NCBI GenBank assembly: GCA_021442155.1
Contig: CM038222.1
Coordinates: 19,974,923 to 20,038,922, forward strand
Origin: Cymbidium sinense
Lineage: Eukaryota > Streptophyta > Magnoliopsida > Asparagales > Orchidaceae
Direction of reading: 5' to 3'
Length of the DNA: 64,000 nt
The translations under genes and the position numbers were made by a program. The notes under the pieces are model-generated. The model was given only the letters and a program-made list of their open reading frames with translations. It did no database searches and was not told the DNA's origin. Below are positions 11,501-22,140 of this stretch, one piece after another (the first letter of the stretch is position 1; every line of letters begins with the position of its first letter).

Positions 11501-12290
11501 TAAAACATCAGAATAAATATTGCATCCTACATAAGAAACACTAGGAAGTAACCTTGATACAACATAGGTTACTAAGTGGCTCCAAGCAGTTTCATCTTTG
11601 ATAACCAGCAAGACATAAAATTTAATGCCAGCCTAATCCCACAAGATCACTAAAATTGGAAATGAGAGGTAATTCCAATCCATAAGGAGAAGAATATCAG
11701 ATAAGTTAGGATCAGCTGTAAAGTTGAATAGAGGGATATCTGTTAAGCATTGATGCAAGGATCCTAGATTATAATTCCAGAAAAAAGAAAGGAATATGTC
11801 CCTTGATCAAAAAATACAGCATCAACAAATAGAGCATTAAGTAGTATATCTCCTGCCAATAATGAGTAAACCCCTTATCATTAACAATGGAGGCAGCATT
11901 GATAGTAAGACCCCAATCAAGATTGGGGATAGTAAACCAACAACAGATGTTACAGAATTGACCTAGTGGGAGTATTAGGATGAAAGAAATTTGAGAGGTA
12001 CAGCAACACTTTATCAGTGTAAGTAGCAAAAGCAGGAAGCCCCCAATTAAAGGAAATGCAATTAAACCAATAGCACATGTCACAGAAATCAAAATAGCAA
12101 GTAGTATCCGGGTGAAACATCAATAAAAACCAAGAGAACAACAACACTAAATATAAAATGGGCATTCAGTTAAACAGATATTGAACCAGATCAATCCCAT
12201 AGGTTAGATTAATTTCTGAGATAAGAGAGCCCAATATTGTCCAAATTAACCAAGCCATGCAAATGTTTGGGTAGGGTGAGTTGATCAAAG
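8595..12290 (-). repeat. Very long, internally repeated 3' region of the LINE
   Basis: The 3.7 kb between the RNase H stop region and the poly(A) has no recognisable protein domain. It holds degenerate internal repeats. One is seen at 9545-9620 and 9957-10040 (both with ACCCAAGCCCAAAT, then ACAGGAAATGG). A second is at 9887-9960 and 10043-10120 (both with AACAGCAAAAACCCAAAAGCC). A third is at about 10640-10720 and 10950-11015 (both with AGCCAACAA-CAAGAT). Minus-strand frames give hydrophobic Phe/Leu/Trp-rich strings such as IGFWVFAV twice. These look like a by-product of G/T-rich repeats, not a membrane protein. Most L1 3' UTRs are much shorter. Confidence 0.75.
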
Positions 12291-12294
12291 AAGA

Positions 12295-12816
12295 TTATAC
12301 CATCCAATCTAGCTCCCATTGGCAAGGCAATCGACATGCATTACCCTCATGCCATACATGAGTGATGTTAAAATTAAATTGGGTAAGAAGAGCTCTAGTT
12401 TGCTTGAGAAGGTAGTACAATTCAGTATTGTTCATTTTGGTGGAAGTCAAAAGATCAATCAGTAGAAGGGCATCCACCTCAATCCAAATATTGAGCCAAC
12501 CATTTTGAAGAAAAATCTCAAGAGATTTGTACACTGCCATAAGCTCAGCAAAAGGAACAGAGCAAGAATTAAGGGGGTAAGAAAAAGCACATAGGACTTT
12601 ACCATTAAGATTTCTGAAAATTCCACCACAACTTGAACCTTTAGGAGAGACAGAGCCATCAGTGGTAATTTTAATAGTATGATCGTGAGATTTTACCCAA
12701 TAAATAATCTTGTCATTTCTAAAGTAGGGCTGATCCGGTAAGTTAATACCCAGTTTATTGGCCACAAATTTACAACCTTTGAATTGGTTGTAGTGAATGA
12801 GATTGGCATTAAACAA
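12295..12816 (-). pseudogene. LINE ORF2 C-terminal RNase H domain
   Basis: A 173-codon frame carries the RNase H pattern usual at the C-terminus of plant L1 ORF2 and of reverse-transcriptase-like host proteins. ITTDGSVSPKG holds the first catalytic Asp (12653-12664). It is followed by GGIFRNLNGKVL, AELMAVYKSLE with the Glu, WIEVDALLLIDLL with the second Asp, and HVWHEGNACRLPCQW near the end, where the usual GNACADxLAN is damaged by a frame slip. It would degrade the RNA strand of the cDNA hybrid. Upstream frames overlap but are broken, so it cannot be translated as one ORF2. Confidence 0.92.
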
Positions 12817-13140
12817 GTCACGAATTTTTTTTTTAATTGTAGAATTATCCTCATGTGGTTCATGGGGATCTCACGATGTTTTACATCATTTCTGTCCAAC
12901 CATATGAACCAAATAAGAGTGATAGTAGTTATGACTTTAATGTGACCTTTAATAGTGTTGTCAAAATAAACTTCAAGAAGTTGATATAAAGTTAGGGAGC
13001 CATTGAAAATGGCAATGTTAAAGAGATCATCATACCAAATCCAAAGTTTAGAAGCAATGGCCCCGTTAACAAAGACATGATTCACATTCTCAATGTGAAA
13101 GCAGCATTGATATTTTCAAGGTAATTGAAAACCTTTACCC
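12693..13140 (-). pseudogene. LINE ORF2 zinc-binding (zf-RVT) region
   Basis: On minus, just upstream of the RNase H, the translation reads CCFHIENVNHVFVNGAIASKLW. This matches the plant L1 'CxFH-E-xHLFxxCxxAxxLW' module, with the second Cys position replaced by Asn/Gly. It continues with IKVITTITLIWFIWLDRNDVKH, the usual W-x-IW-xRN segment before the RNase H. The likely role is nucleic-acid binding by ORF2. It is separated from the RT domain by stops. Confidence 0.85.
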
Positions 13141-13308
13141 ACAACAAGGAGTCAACAGGGATGAATTTTTCAAAATAAGCCAAGTAAGAATAGAATAAGA
13201 AGTAGAGATAGTGTTATTCCAAAGTCTGAGAAACACATTGGAAGAATCATGAGTTTCTTTAATGTGAAGCCAAACATTTTTAAAGTTGAAATCACCATTC
13301 GTGAGAGC

Positions 13309-15210
13309 TTAAAAGGATCCATCTTGATTAGGAATGATAGGAATAGTAGTAAGTTTGTTCAAGAGAAAAGAAGGAATATAATCAGTAAGCTTATTATTGT
13401 TCCACATATTATTTTGCCAAAAAGATTTCACTTTAATAGTGACAGTGGAATGGGTAAAGAGTAAGTCGTCAATGGACCCACATCCACTCCAGTTATCTTT
13501 CCAAAAGAAGGAGGATACAGAGTTAATCCCCAAAAATTAAGGATTTTGCATCCCATTTGACAGAACAAAGTCTTTTCCAAACAAGAGAGTCTCCCGCTTT
13601 ATAGGGACAAATGAGGGGGTGCTCACCCTGATAATATTTAGCAGTCATGAAATTAGCCCAAAGACTATTTTTACTCCTAAAATTCCACCAGAGTTTATAA
13701 TAAAAGGCAATGATAGCTTCTTTGATTGGCTTACATCCAAGACCACCTTCAGCGAGAGTGCCCCAGAAAAATTTGTTAAGGAGATGCTCAATTCTGTTAA
13801 TGATAGAAATGGTCGACACAATGATTTGGATGAGATATAAAGGCATGGAATTAAGAGTGCCCTTAATCAATGTTAGCCTACCACCGAAAGAGAGTAAATG
13901 AAATTCCCAAATAGAAATTTTATTAGAGATTTTCTAGATAAGATCATCAAAAAGATGAGATCTTTTCTGACCTTTAAAAAGCAGAGCCCCGAGATAATTA
14001 ATAGGAAGTTGATGTTGCTAAAAATTAGTAATTCTGGAGATTTAGTTGAGCCTATTGGTAAGGATTTTAGCGGAAGGAATGAAACAACATTTTCCTTCAT
14101 TGAGAAAGAGACCACTTTCTTTGCCAAATTCATTTAAAAGGTTCTTAATAGTTTTAATGTGCTGAATAGAGGCATTGCAAAAGATTATAAAATCATCAGC
14201 AAAACTGAGATGAGAAACAGGGAGACCACCATTAGTTTTAAAAAATATGGTAGGATTTTTATTGAAAAGATCATTCAGGCTCCTCAAAAGATATTCAACA
14301 GCAATAATAAAAAGAGAGGGTGAAAGGGGGTCTCCTTGTCTCAAGCCATGCCTTGAAGTAAAGAAACTTAGGGACTCACCATTCATAATAACAGAGAACC
14401 AAGCATTGGTAATATAGTTTTTGATGAGGCGAATGAAATTATCAAAAAACCCAAACAAATGTAAGATTTGAAAGAGGAAATCCCATGAGAGGTTATCAAA
14501 AGCTTTAGAGATGTCCAGTTTAAGGAGGATGTTGCCACCTCTATTAGGAACATCAATCATGAACCAGCTCTTGGGCTAGAAGGATATTGTCGGATATAGC
14601 TCTATTTTTAAGCGGTTGGTTAGGAGAAATAATTTTAGGAGCAATGGACTTATCCTATTATTAATTAATTTAGCAATGAGTTTTAAGGTGCAAAGGTCGA
14701 TAGTCTAAAATCTCCCCAAGAATCAGGATTATTAGTTTTGGGAATGAGGACAATTGAAGTGCTAGAAAAGTATCTAGGTAAAGAGTTACCATCAAAGAAA
14801 TCAACAATAGCATCAACAAGGTCAGACTTAATAAAAGGCCAACAATGCTGAAAGAAATGGGTCGTGTAGCCATCAGGGCTAGCAAAAAAGTCAATATTCA
14901 TGCTATTGAGAGTACTACTAATCTCAGCCTCTGTAGGATGCAAAGTGAGTAAATGGTTTTCATCATTAGTAATCATAGAGGGGATCTGGTGTGTGTTGGA
15001 GGAGGCTTCTAAGGGAGGGTTGATGTTTAATAAATTTTGAAAATGTTGTATGATAGAATCTTTAATTTCATTATTATCAATGATCCAGCTACCGTTAATA
15101 TTTTTAATTTTTTGAATAGAGTTTAAGGCTTTCCTTTTTTTGAAAAGAGCATAGAAATACCTTATATTTCTGTCACCATCAGCAATATGTTTGCTAGCAT
15201 CCTTTTGACG
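13309..15210 (-). pseudogene. LINE reverse transcriptase domain, broken
   Basis: Read on minus, the segments are a pre-RT part to about 14683 with EISSTLNSMNIDFFASPDGYT and TSIVLIPKTNNPDSWGDFR, then ISPNQPLKNRAISDNILLAQ near 14590-14660. RT core segments follow in a 172-codon frame (14560-14042): KLDISKAFDNLSWDF with catalytic Asp (codon near 14515), SRHGLRQGDPLSPSLFIIA, and the FADD box at 14192-14203. The thumb follows at 13870-13523 with NKFFWGTLAEGGLGCKPIKEA. All polymerase Asp residues are present, but stops between 15210 and 14560 and after 14042 inactivate it. The family primes cDNA on nicked chromosomal DNA. Confidence 0.94.
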
Positions 15211-16217
15211 TCAGAAGATTTCCTCCATATTCTGATAATTTATCAAGTTATCTTTAGTAGTGTTCAACTCATCAAGCTTACTAGGATCAGTTAAGATAGC
15301 ATCCTCAAGGGAGCAAACTAATTGTTCAGTAATTTTGAGATTGGCAAAAAGATTTTTAAAATGATGCTTGTTCCACCAATTTAGGTTTTGTTTAAGTTTT
15401 TTGAGCTTAAGCCAAAGCCGAATCATGCCTTTAACAAAATTGTCCTGGTGAATAGGGCCCATCCAATTAATGGAAACAACATTAATGAAATCACGATGTT
15501 GGGTCCACATATTTTGCAATCTAAAAGGAGTAGGGGAGGAACAATTACTGGAAGAAGTTTTGATAGAGATCAAAAGTGGAGCATGGTCAGACAAAGTTTT
15601 GCTCAAATGCTCAATAGAAGTGAGGGGCCATTGATTGATCCAAAGGGAATTAAAGAGGGTCCTATCAAGCTGCTGCCAAAGTCTAGAGTTATGCCAATGC
15701 TGAGAAAACCAATATCAATCAGGTTGCAATCGAGGATCATATTAGAGAAATCTTTTATGGAGTGGATGTTAGGAGAGTAGCCTCCCCTCCTTTTCGAGGA
15801 AGCGATAATAGTGTTGAAATCACCCCCAACCAACCAGGGTTTGTTAACTGAGGAAGCAAAGGTTCTTAAGTGATCCCAAAGGATGTTCCTACCAGCTCTA
15901 CTACAAGAAGCATAGATAAAGGAACCAATAGTAGAAAATTCGCCCAATGAGATTTGAATATTAACCAATTGTTTGAGATCATCAAGGATAGAAATGTTGA
16001 TTAAATTATTCCAAAAAAACCAAATTTTATTACTAATATTATAAAATAAATTTTGAAAGCCAAGCATTCTAGCAACATGGGTGATCTTAGAAGAGTGAAT
16101 GAATGGCTCAATAACAACAAGTAAGGTTATATTATGAGTGAGACAAAGGCTCCTAACACGATTGCATACAGTGAGAGTCCCAATACCTCGAACATTCCAA
16201 ATAAGAAAGTTGATCAT
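15211..16217 (-). pseudogene. LINE ORF2 N-terminal APE-type endonuclease
   Basis: The first 204-codon frame starts MINFLIWNVRG at 16217, the standard start of plant L1 ORF2. The catalytic pattern is readable: Asn8 in WNVRG, Glu37 in VVIEP, and Asp133 and Asn135 in GGDFN (15813-15827). After a frameshift near 15690 the frame continues to SDHAPLLIS (SDHA at 15580-15591), which supplies the final Asp/His pair. The pre-RT linker then runs to 15211. This enzyme nicks T-rich/A-rich chromosomal targets, which matches the T6/A6 junction where the element sits. One frameshift disables this copy. Confidence 0.94.
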
Positions 16218-16350
16218 AATAAGGTGGAAGGAAAAGAAAAGAATAACGAAAAACTTGAAGGAGAAGAAAAAGAGAGCATGAAGTAATTATTTGTGGGAAG
16301 TTAGAGAAGATCGAGTGGTTCTAGTGGAGCTATTAGTGAACATTCTAGCT

Positions 16351-16623
16351 TTAAGGGATTTTTTTAATAACAATTTGAAAAGGCCTATCTATGTCCAATG
16401 TATCTCCATCGAAAAGGGAGGTGATATTCTGAATAGGAACAACATCTGTCAAAGCATTCCTAATGGTGATTTCTCCTTCTTCGGTATCAAAGTTAGGTTG
16501 AGAAATTGGATTAGCAAGGATATCACTCTGTAGGGTAATAGAAGGAGAGGTTGTGACACCATTAATAGCACAAATTTCATTCTCATTTCCATGATGATTA
16601 TTCAGATTTAGGTCCGTCACCAA
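16351..16623 (-). pseudogene. Probable C-terminal tail of LINE ORF1
   Basis: A 90-codon frame upstream of ORF2 encodes an acidic, low-complexity tail (EEGEITIRNALTDVVPIQN, DGDTLDIDRPFQ). It carries no zinc knuckle or RRM. Its position just 5' of the endonuclease and its composition fit the end of a plant L1 ORF1 (nucleic-acid-binding gag-like protein), the rest being lost by 5' truncation. The assignment rests on position only. Confidence 0.5.
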
Positions 16624-16671
16624 AGTAAATCATTAATGTTTGATGGTTTAGGGTTTAGGGTTTAGATTTAT

Positions 16672-16697
16672 GGTTTAGAGTTTAGGGTTAATTTTTT
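16672..16697. repeat. Candidate target-site duplication, LINE 5' side
   Basis: Exact second copy of the 19 bases found at 8562-8580, followed here by A, six T and six A. On minus the target therefore reads TTTTTT/AAAAAA, the kind of site L1 endonucleases prefer. The T6A6 is part of a satellite hook, so the hook was the insertion site. Confidence 0.65.
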
Positions 16698-17345
16698 AAA
16701 AAATTAAGTAAATCAACACGTTTAGATTAATTTAGTTTATTTTAGTTTATTTTAATCTTAAGTGTTATTTAGGTTTATTTAGTTTATTTTTATTTATTTT
16801 AGTTTATTTTATTTTTTATTTCTTTTAGATTGATTTATTATTTTTATTTAGTTTAGTTTATTTATTTTAGTTTTATTCATTTTAATTTAGGTTTTTTTAT
16901 TTTAGTTTTATTTATTTTAGTTTAGGTTTTTTATTTTAGTTTATTTTTAGGTTTAGGTTTAGGTTTATGTTTACTTTTTTGTTTAGTTTTATTTTTATTT
17001 TATTTTTTAAGTTTAGGTTTTAATTTTTATTTTTACATTTATGTTAAGGTTTTTATTTTATTTTTTTAGGTTTAAGTTTTAGGTTTATGTTTTGGTTTAT
17101 TTTAGTTTAGGTTTAGGTTTATTTTTAGTTTAGTTTATTTCATTTATTCTAGGGTTTAGGTTTAGTTTATTTTAGGTTTAAGTTTTATTTATTTTAGTTT
17201 AGTTTATTTTAGTTTAGGTTTACATTTATTTTATTTTGTTTATTTTAGGTTTTGGTTCTTTTTTTAATTTAAGGTTTAGGTTTTATTTTTAATTTATTTT
17301 TAGGTTTATTTTTTAGGTTTTGGTTTTGTTTAATTTTTATTTTAT
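16698..17345 (+). repeat. Telomere-like satellite, continuation after the LINE
   Basis: It starts with a hook at 16702 (AATTAAGTAAATC) and continues with the T-rich part of one monomer (TTTAGTTTATTTTA, TTTAGGTTTAGG) until about 17345, where retroelement gag sequence begins abruptly within TTTATTTAGGGTTTTG. If the LINE is removed, this joins in phase with the block ending at 8580, so arrays 1 and 2 were one array. Confidence 0.9.
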
Positions 17346-18330
17346 TTAGGGTTTTGTTCCACCATCCTTCAAGATCTTTGATGTAGTGGGAACCCACAAT
17401 AATAGATTGTACACATCAGAGTCGACTTTTGCTACACCGGTGGCAGCAACGTACTCCCCTTCCGCCTTTTAGTTAGTAGTTTGTTAGGTGTTGCATTTGA
17501 TTGATACGTCGAACTTCCCAATAGTCCGATGAAGACTTTTGCTAAGTTGGAGCACCTCTTCATCAATAGGTTTGATGGAATGAAGCAGAGGGTCATTGTA
17601 GGAGACCTCATTGTAGAGAAACAAAAACTCAATGAGTCCCTTATTAATTACATTCTCAAGTGACACAACCTTTGCATGAAATGCGAACCATAGTCATTCG
17701 AAGAGCCTGGCATTGAGATTCTTCTCAAGAATATTCATGGCCCCTTCTCCTTCATGCTTAAGGGCTTTACCATCAAAACATTCGAGAAATTAATCAACAA
17801 GGCGGCTAACCTACATATATTTACCCTTTCCCAACCAATCATCTAGGCCCAAGCTGCAGAAGGTGTTTGAGAAGAAGCTAGGAATAGTTGTGCCAGTGAA
17901 CAGAGGGAAACAACCAGTTAGAGATCAACGACTAGGAGCTCAGTAGCCTCCTTTGCCACCTCCTCTTCCACCACCTTGGCCTTCTTACCGGCCACCACAA
18001 TGACCATTTCCACCACCTCAGTAGCCTACCCAATAGGGGTATTCATATCCATCACGAGGTAACTACTTTGCAACTACTCTTGTAGATAGATTGATTATAC
18101 CATATTAATTCAAGAGGGAGGTGGTTAAGAAAATCTTTAATAATATCTTAAAAAAACTTGACTTTCAATTACCAGAGCCTAAAAGGCCGGAGGAAGTGGC
18201 AAGAATGATGATCCTAGCTATTGCTCCTACCACCGCATGTTAGACCATGTCTTAGAGGATTGTATCACTTTTAAGGACTAGCTTGAGTGTAGCTACAAGT
18301 TGAGAGCCATAGTTATCCCTAGGGAATACT
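17346..18330 (+). pseudogene. Ty3/gypsy gag remnant, copy B
   Basis: The start follows the satellite junction with PPSFKIFD, a common early gag motif, so the N-terminus is missing. Between 17525 and 17830 the translation gives FAKLEHLFINRFDGMKQ, DLIVEKQKLNESLINYIL, EILLKNIHGPFSFMLKGF and TFEKLINKAANLHI, the helical gag core of plant Tat/Athila-like elements. A proline-rich stretch follows (17940-18060). Then comes CSYHRMLDHVLEDC at 18222-18263, a degenerate zinc-knuckle-like motif usual in this group. Frameshifts and stops are frequent. The family protein coats element RNA. Confidence 0.87.
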
Positions 18331-19395
18331 TATTAAAACAACCATCTAGTTCTGTTAGAGTAATCATTGGGGATACTTGCAATCCTCTTAAGACCAAAGA
18401 AGGTTAGGATATCTCCCTATCCCAAACCTCTAAGAAGATCATTTCTAAGATCAAGAAGCTTTCCTTGAAGGTGCCTAAAGTAGCTCAAACCTCCAACACC
18501 AAGGAAGGTTTGCTTCCGAAGGATAACTCAGGGATGGTGATAGCCCACCAGCAACAACAACTCACCATACTTGTTAGGGATAGTCCAGTAGCATAGCCAC
18601 CATCTAAGTCTAGTACTCCCTCCACCGTCGAAGCTACCACCTCTTCTTCTAGCTCCTCTTCTATCGGCAAGAGCATTGTATCTGCAAATAAGGGCACTAA
18701 ATTGCTCACTCTACTTACTTGATTTCTATCATGTACCTCTACCCAAAAAGAAATTAATGAAGAAAGTTGATTCTACTTATATATTGTCTACTTCTGATGC
18801 TCTTGATTTTATTCCTATTGAAATCTCTCCAAGTCTAAATAAAAATAATAGCTTTAATAGTTTTGATCCTTTCCTTTCTGATTCTGAGTCAGACTATCCT
18901 TCTCTAAATCAATTAGGTTCACCTTTTGAGATTGACTTGGAGTTAACTGACTCTAAGGATCTCATAGGAGAAGCTGTAGGTATGCTCGATGAGAAGGTAG
19001 AACTTTTGCCAAGCTCATCATTCCAAGAAGACATTGTAGTCAACCTACGCAGTGGCAAAGTTCTACCTCCTAGGATAGCACCTCAGAATAATGGAAAGCA
19101 AGTCATTAGTTAGAGTGAGCAGATAGCCCCTCCATAGGATGCTCCACCCATGGATATGCTTATGGGGACCAATGCAGAGTTGATTACAATGTTCTAGCTC
19201 ACCTTAAAAAGTTTCCATCTAAGTTAAGCTTATATGATGCCCTGTCTTATCCAAAGAGATGAGGGAATCTCTAATCAAGGCCTTACTTGATCTAGAGATA
19301 TACTTAGCTCAGCTGACCACTACTAAAGTGGAGGCATGTCACTCGAAGGACATCTTAGAGTTACATTCAACGATGTAGAATTACTCCTAGGGATG
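18331..19395 (+). pseudogene. Gag-protease linker of the Ty3/gypsy element, copy B
   Basis: The longest open part is 18676-19113 (145 codons). It is Ser/Asp/Glu-rich with no known domain and ends near VVNLRSGKVLPP, a motif often seen between gag and protease in plant gypsy elements. Before it, a frame with KLSLKVPKVAQTSNTKEGLL and a Gln/Ser/Thr-rich segment is interrupted by stops. After it, pieces such as LAHLKxxPSKLSLYDAL (19195-19240, with frame slips) and ALLDLEIYLAQLTTTKVEA lead to the protease. I recognise no separate function. Confidence 0.7.
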
Positions 19396-19680
19396 ATTGA
19401 GCATAATCGCCTCTTTAAATTAGAGTGGATGTTTGCAAATACAAGTTATCCAGAGTTTTGGTTGACCCAAGCGTATCAGTCAATATTATGAGTCTAAGAT
19501 CCCTTGCCTACTTAAAGATAGACATCTTCAAACCCTAAAAAGAAAGGATGATGTTAAGAGGATTCAATGAACAAGGCGAGAGGGTCTTGCGGTCTTTATT
19601 TTGGATGCGTGGGGGGGGACACCATAGAGAACGTAAGGGGGATACTTTTTGAGGTGATCGGGTACAAGATTGAGGTATGA
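19396..19680 (+). pseudogene. Ty3/gypsy aspartic protease N-terminal part, copy B
   Basis: The frame gives RVLVDPSVSVNIMSLRSLAYL and, after a stop and slip, ERMMLRGFNEQGERVL. In intact plant elements this is VLVDxGSxxNIM, with the catalytic Asp. Here Asp is kept at 19464-19466 but the D-S/T-G triad is changed to D-P-S. The protein homology stops at GYKIEV about 19680. The partner half starts with WKIEA at about 27415, so the domain is split there by 7.7 kb. It is non-functional as it stands. Confidence 0.85.
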
Positions 19681-22140
19681 TGTACTATCTCAAAAGATAG
19701 AGATAGCATCCTAAATTAGAGCTAATCACGTAATAAGGACTCCTTAGGTTTGATGGGTCTTCGAATGTACTAGAGATTTCTCCCCTGCTTTACATGGATG
19801 AATAAAGTAGGGTTTATATTAAACTAGGTTCTTAAGTTCCCAATGGAGGCAAGACTTTATAGTTAATTACATCTTAGGAAATGAAATTTCCTAAGAATAT
19901 TCTCAATTAAAGTAGACAATTATCATCTCCACAGATTTAAAGGTTAGATTATCAAAAGATTGGTTGGATTTGGAAAATCAATTGAGAAAGTTAAAGGAGA
20001 AGACTTTTGTTTGGAATCCAAATAAAATAAGTAGGAAATGCTTATGATACTAGGAAGCCTAATAAACATTCCAACTTATCCTATGGTTGGGCTTTATAAT
20101 TTTGAAGTTGAGGATATTTATATATTTTGAGTTAAAATTTAATTAGATTACTAAGGCTTATGATCCACCAAAATAAGGTTGTGGGAATGCCTAAGAGGTG
20201 AGGATTTATGCTCATAGCCCAAAGGAAATAGCTACCTCAAATCCTAAATCTAAGGAGATTTAGTACGAGCTAAAGCACGACCTAAATCTAAGCGATAGAT
20301 GGACATAAGGGTTTACCTCCACAAGAGAGAATAAATTGCCCGACTTATGTACTTATAACCACCTAGAGTGGCCTCCTGCTAACTCCTCCTATGATTTTAA
20401 GATGACGTATTCCAGTCTTAAGAATTACAAGATAGCTAGGGTAATTATTTAATTAGAAAGAGACTAAAGTCTTAAACACACTCCCTAAGAGACTAGAGCA
20501 TGAGTGGTATGCGCAGATGACTTAATCAATAGATGCCAAATATTATCAAATTTTATTTCATTTTAGAAACATCATTTTGATAGAGGCTTTAGGATTTCTT
20601 ATGCTTAAATGAATGATAAAATAGGTTATATGTCAAATCAACTAGAAGAAGTCATTCTCCACCTCAAGGGATGCCCTCACAGGTCAAGCATTCCCTTATC
20701 ATGCAAGGATGGAGATCCTTCATGTTCAAGAGAGAAAGAATATGCATGCATGATGTAAAACATACAACCATACAACAAAGGGGTTGCTAAATCTTTGAAT
20801 TATATTATTTATGTCTTAGGATTTATGATGAGGTGATGAGCAGTTTAAAATTTAGTTATGAGTGATTAGTTGGGTAGAAAAGCTATTTTTATCCTAAGAG
20901 CCTAATCGTATCCAAGCCACACATTAAAGCATCAATCATTTAAGAAACTATGAAAAGCATGTCATCCTAATACACAATGTAAACATAACATCAAACAATT
21001 ATATAAACTATCATAAAAGAATAAAAGGTCGGTGCGGTCGGGCACCTCCGTACCACCCGAAGAGAGCAAAGATGGGTAGTCGAGCTCTACCCTTATACAA
21101 CCTGGAATATGACAAAATAATTATAATTGTATTAAATATTATGGGGGTCTTCTTTCTTCATATCTTCATTTATGATTTGGTTCCTTCTTTGATTTGGATG
21201 GTGCTTGGTTCAAAGGAATCATAAAGCACCCTAGGACAAAGCCTTCTGGCCACTGCTCATGCTAATCCCCCATGACACAAATCCTAATTCCTATCACAAA
21301 AATTAAATTTCTATGGGAAAAGTAAATCTAACTACACCTGCAAAATAGATGTTTGCTAAATATACATATAATCTTAAGCAATTATATTTATAATTTGAAC
21401 TTAGTACCCTACATATGGGTAACTAAGCCTAGCTATCATAACTTTGATTTTGCTTAAGGATTTAAGCAACCTGCAAAAAGAGCATTCACATTTATTTTTA
21501 AGCATCCCTTATGCATAATCCCTTATAGAAAATATGATTAGATTAATATTGGCCTATCATCCAGTCTACGAAGTATACACCCTAATATCTAATCTAAAAT
21601 AATGCATCATAAAAAATCATATATCACATCATACACCGTCCTCACTTAGAGCTAGAAGTGGTGACTTAATTCTAATGTGTGTATTAAGGCTTGTGTGGTA
21701 AGCCTTGTTAGGCATTAGTGTTGTATTTTTTATGTGCAGAAGGATTCAATTTAACATGAAAGATTGATTTCACTTGAAGTAGTTTACTTGATTTTAGAAT
21801 TTTAATTTGCATTTTCTTTTGCTTCATTTGATTACAGTTAGCAACTAAGTGTTATAAAAAGAGGAAAGTGGATTGCCCTCTTTCATCCCTACCTTAAGTC
21901 ACTTTCTAAAGTATATTAATTTGATTTAGTTCTCTTTAATGAATGGCTTATTAAATGATTTAGTTAATCCCATGTTTAGGTTCACTTTAAATAATCCTAT
22001 TCAAAATGAAAGGCATCATAAGATTAATTCAATTGAATTACTACCACATGACATATATTAAATCATTCCTTTCCATCACATGTAATATTCATATGATTTA
22101 ATGTTAAGTATATCTGTACGTGTAACATATTTTAGCACAC
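19681..22140. other. Noncoding block inside copy B, left part
   Basis: AT-rich sequence with stops in all frames and no domain that I recognise. A small GC-richer island (GGTGCGGTCGGGCACCTCCG) lies near 21031-21050. No tRNA primer-binding site or clear TG...CA LTR ends could be found by eye. It is part of the 7.7 kb between the two protease halves and may be an LTR or nested element too diverged to read. Confidence 0.5.

Larger units (their letters stand above)
8582..16671 (-). mobile_element. L1-type LINE (non-LTR retrotransposon), 5'-truncated, decayed
   Basis: Read on minus from 16671 to 8582, the order is the end of ORF1, APE endonuclease, reverse transcriptase, zinc-finger region, RNase H, a long 3' region and a terminal A run (T13 on plus at 8582-8594). 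This is the plant L1 architecture with an added RNase H. Several frameshifts and stops split ORF2. ORF1 is mostly missing, consistent with 5' truncation. Satellite lies on both sides and a candidate target-site duplication flanks the element. About 30 bases of telomere-like sequence (16640-16671) separate the LINE body from the duplication and may be filler. Confidence 0.93.

Noticed and set aside
9029..12165. Chain of minus-strand hydrophobic open frames resembling membrane proteins
   Set aside because: They overlap each other in different frames, have no family signature, and lie in the internally repeated 3' region of the LINE between RNase H and the poly(A).
13249..14137. Plus-strand open frames over the LINE RT (for example 13619-13840 and 13898-14137)
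   Set aside because: They are antisense shadows of ORF2, which is clear on minus.
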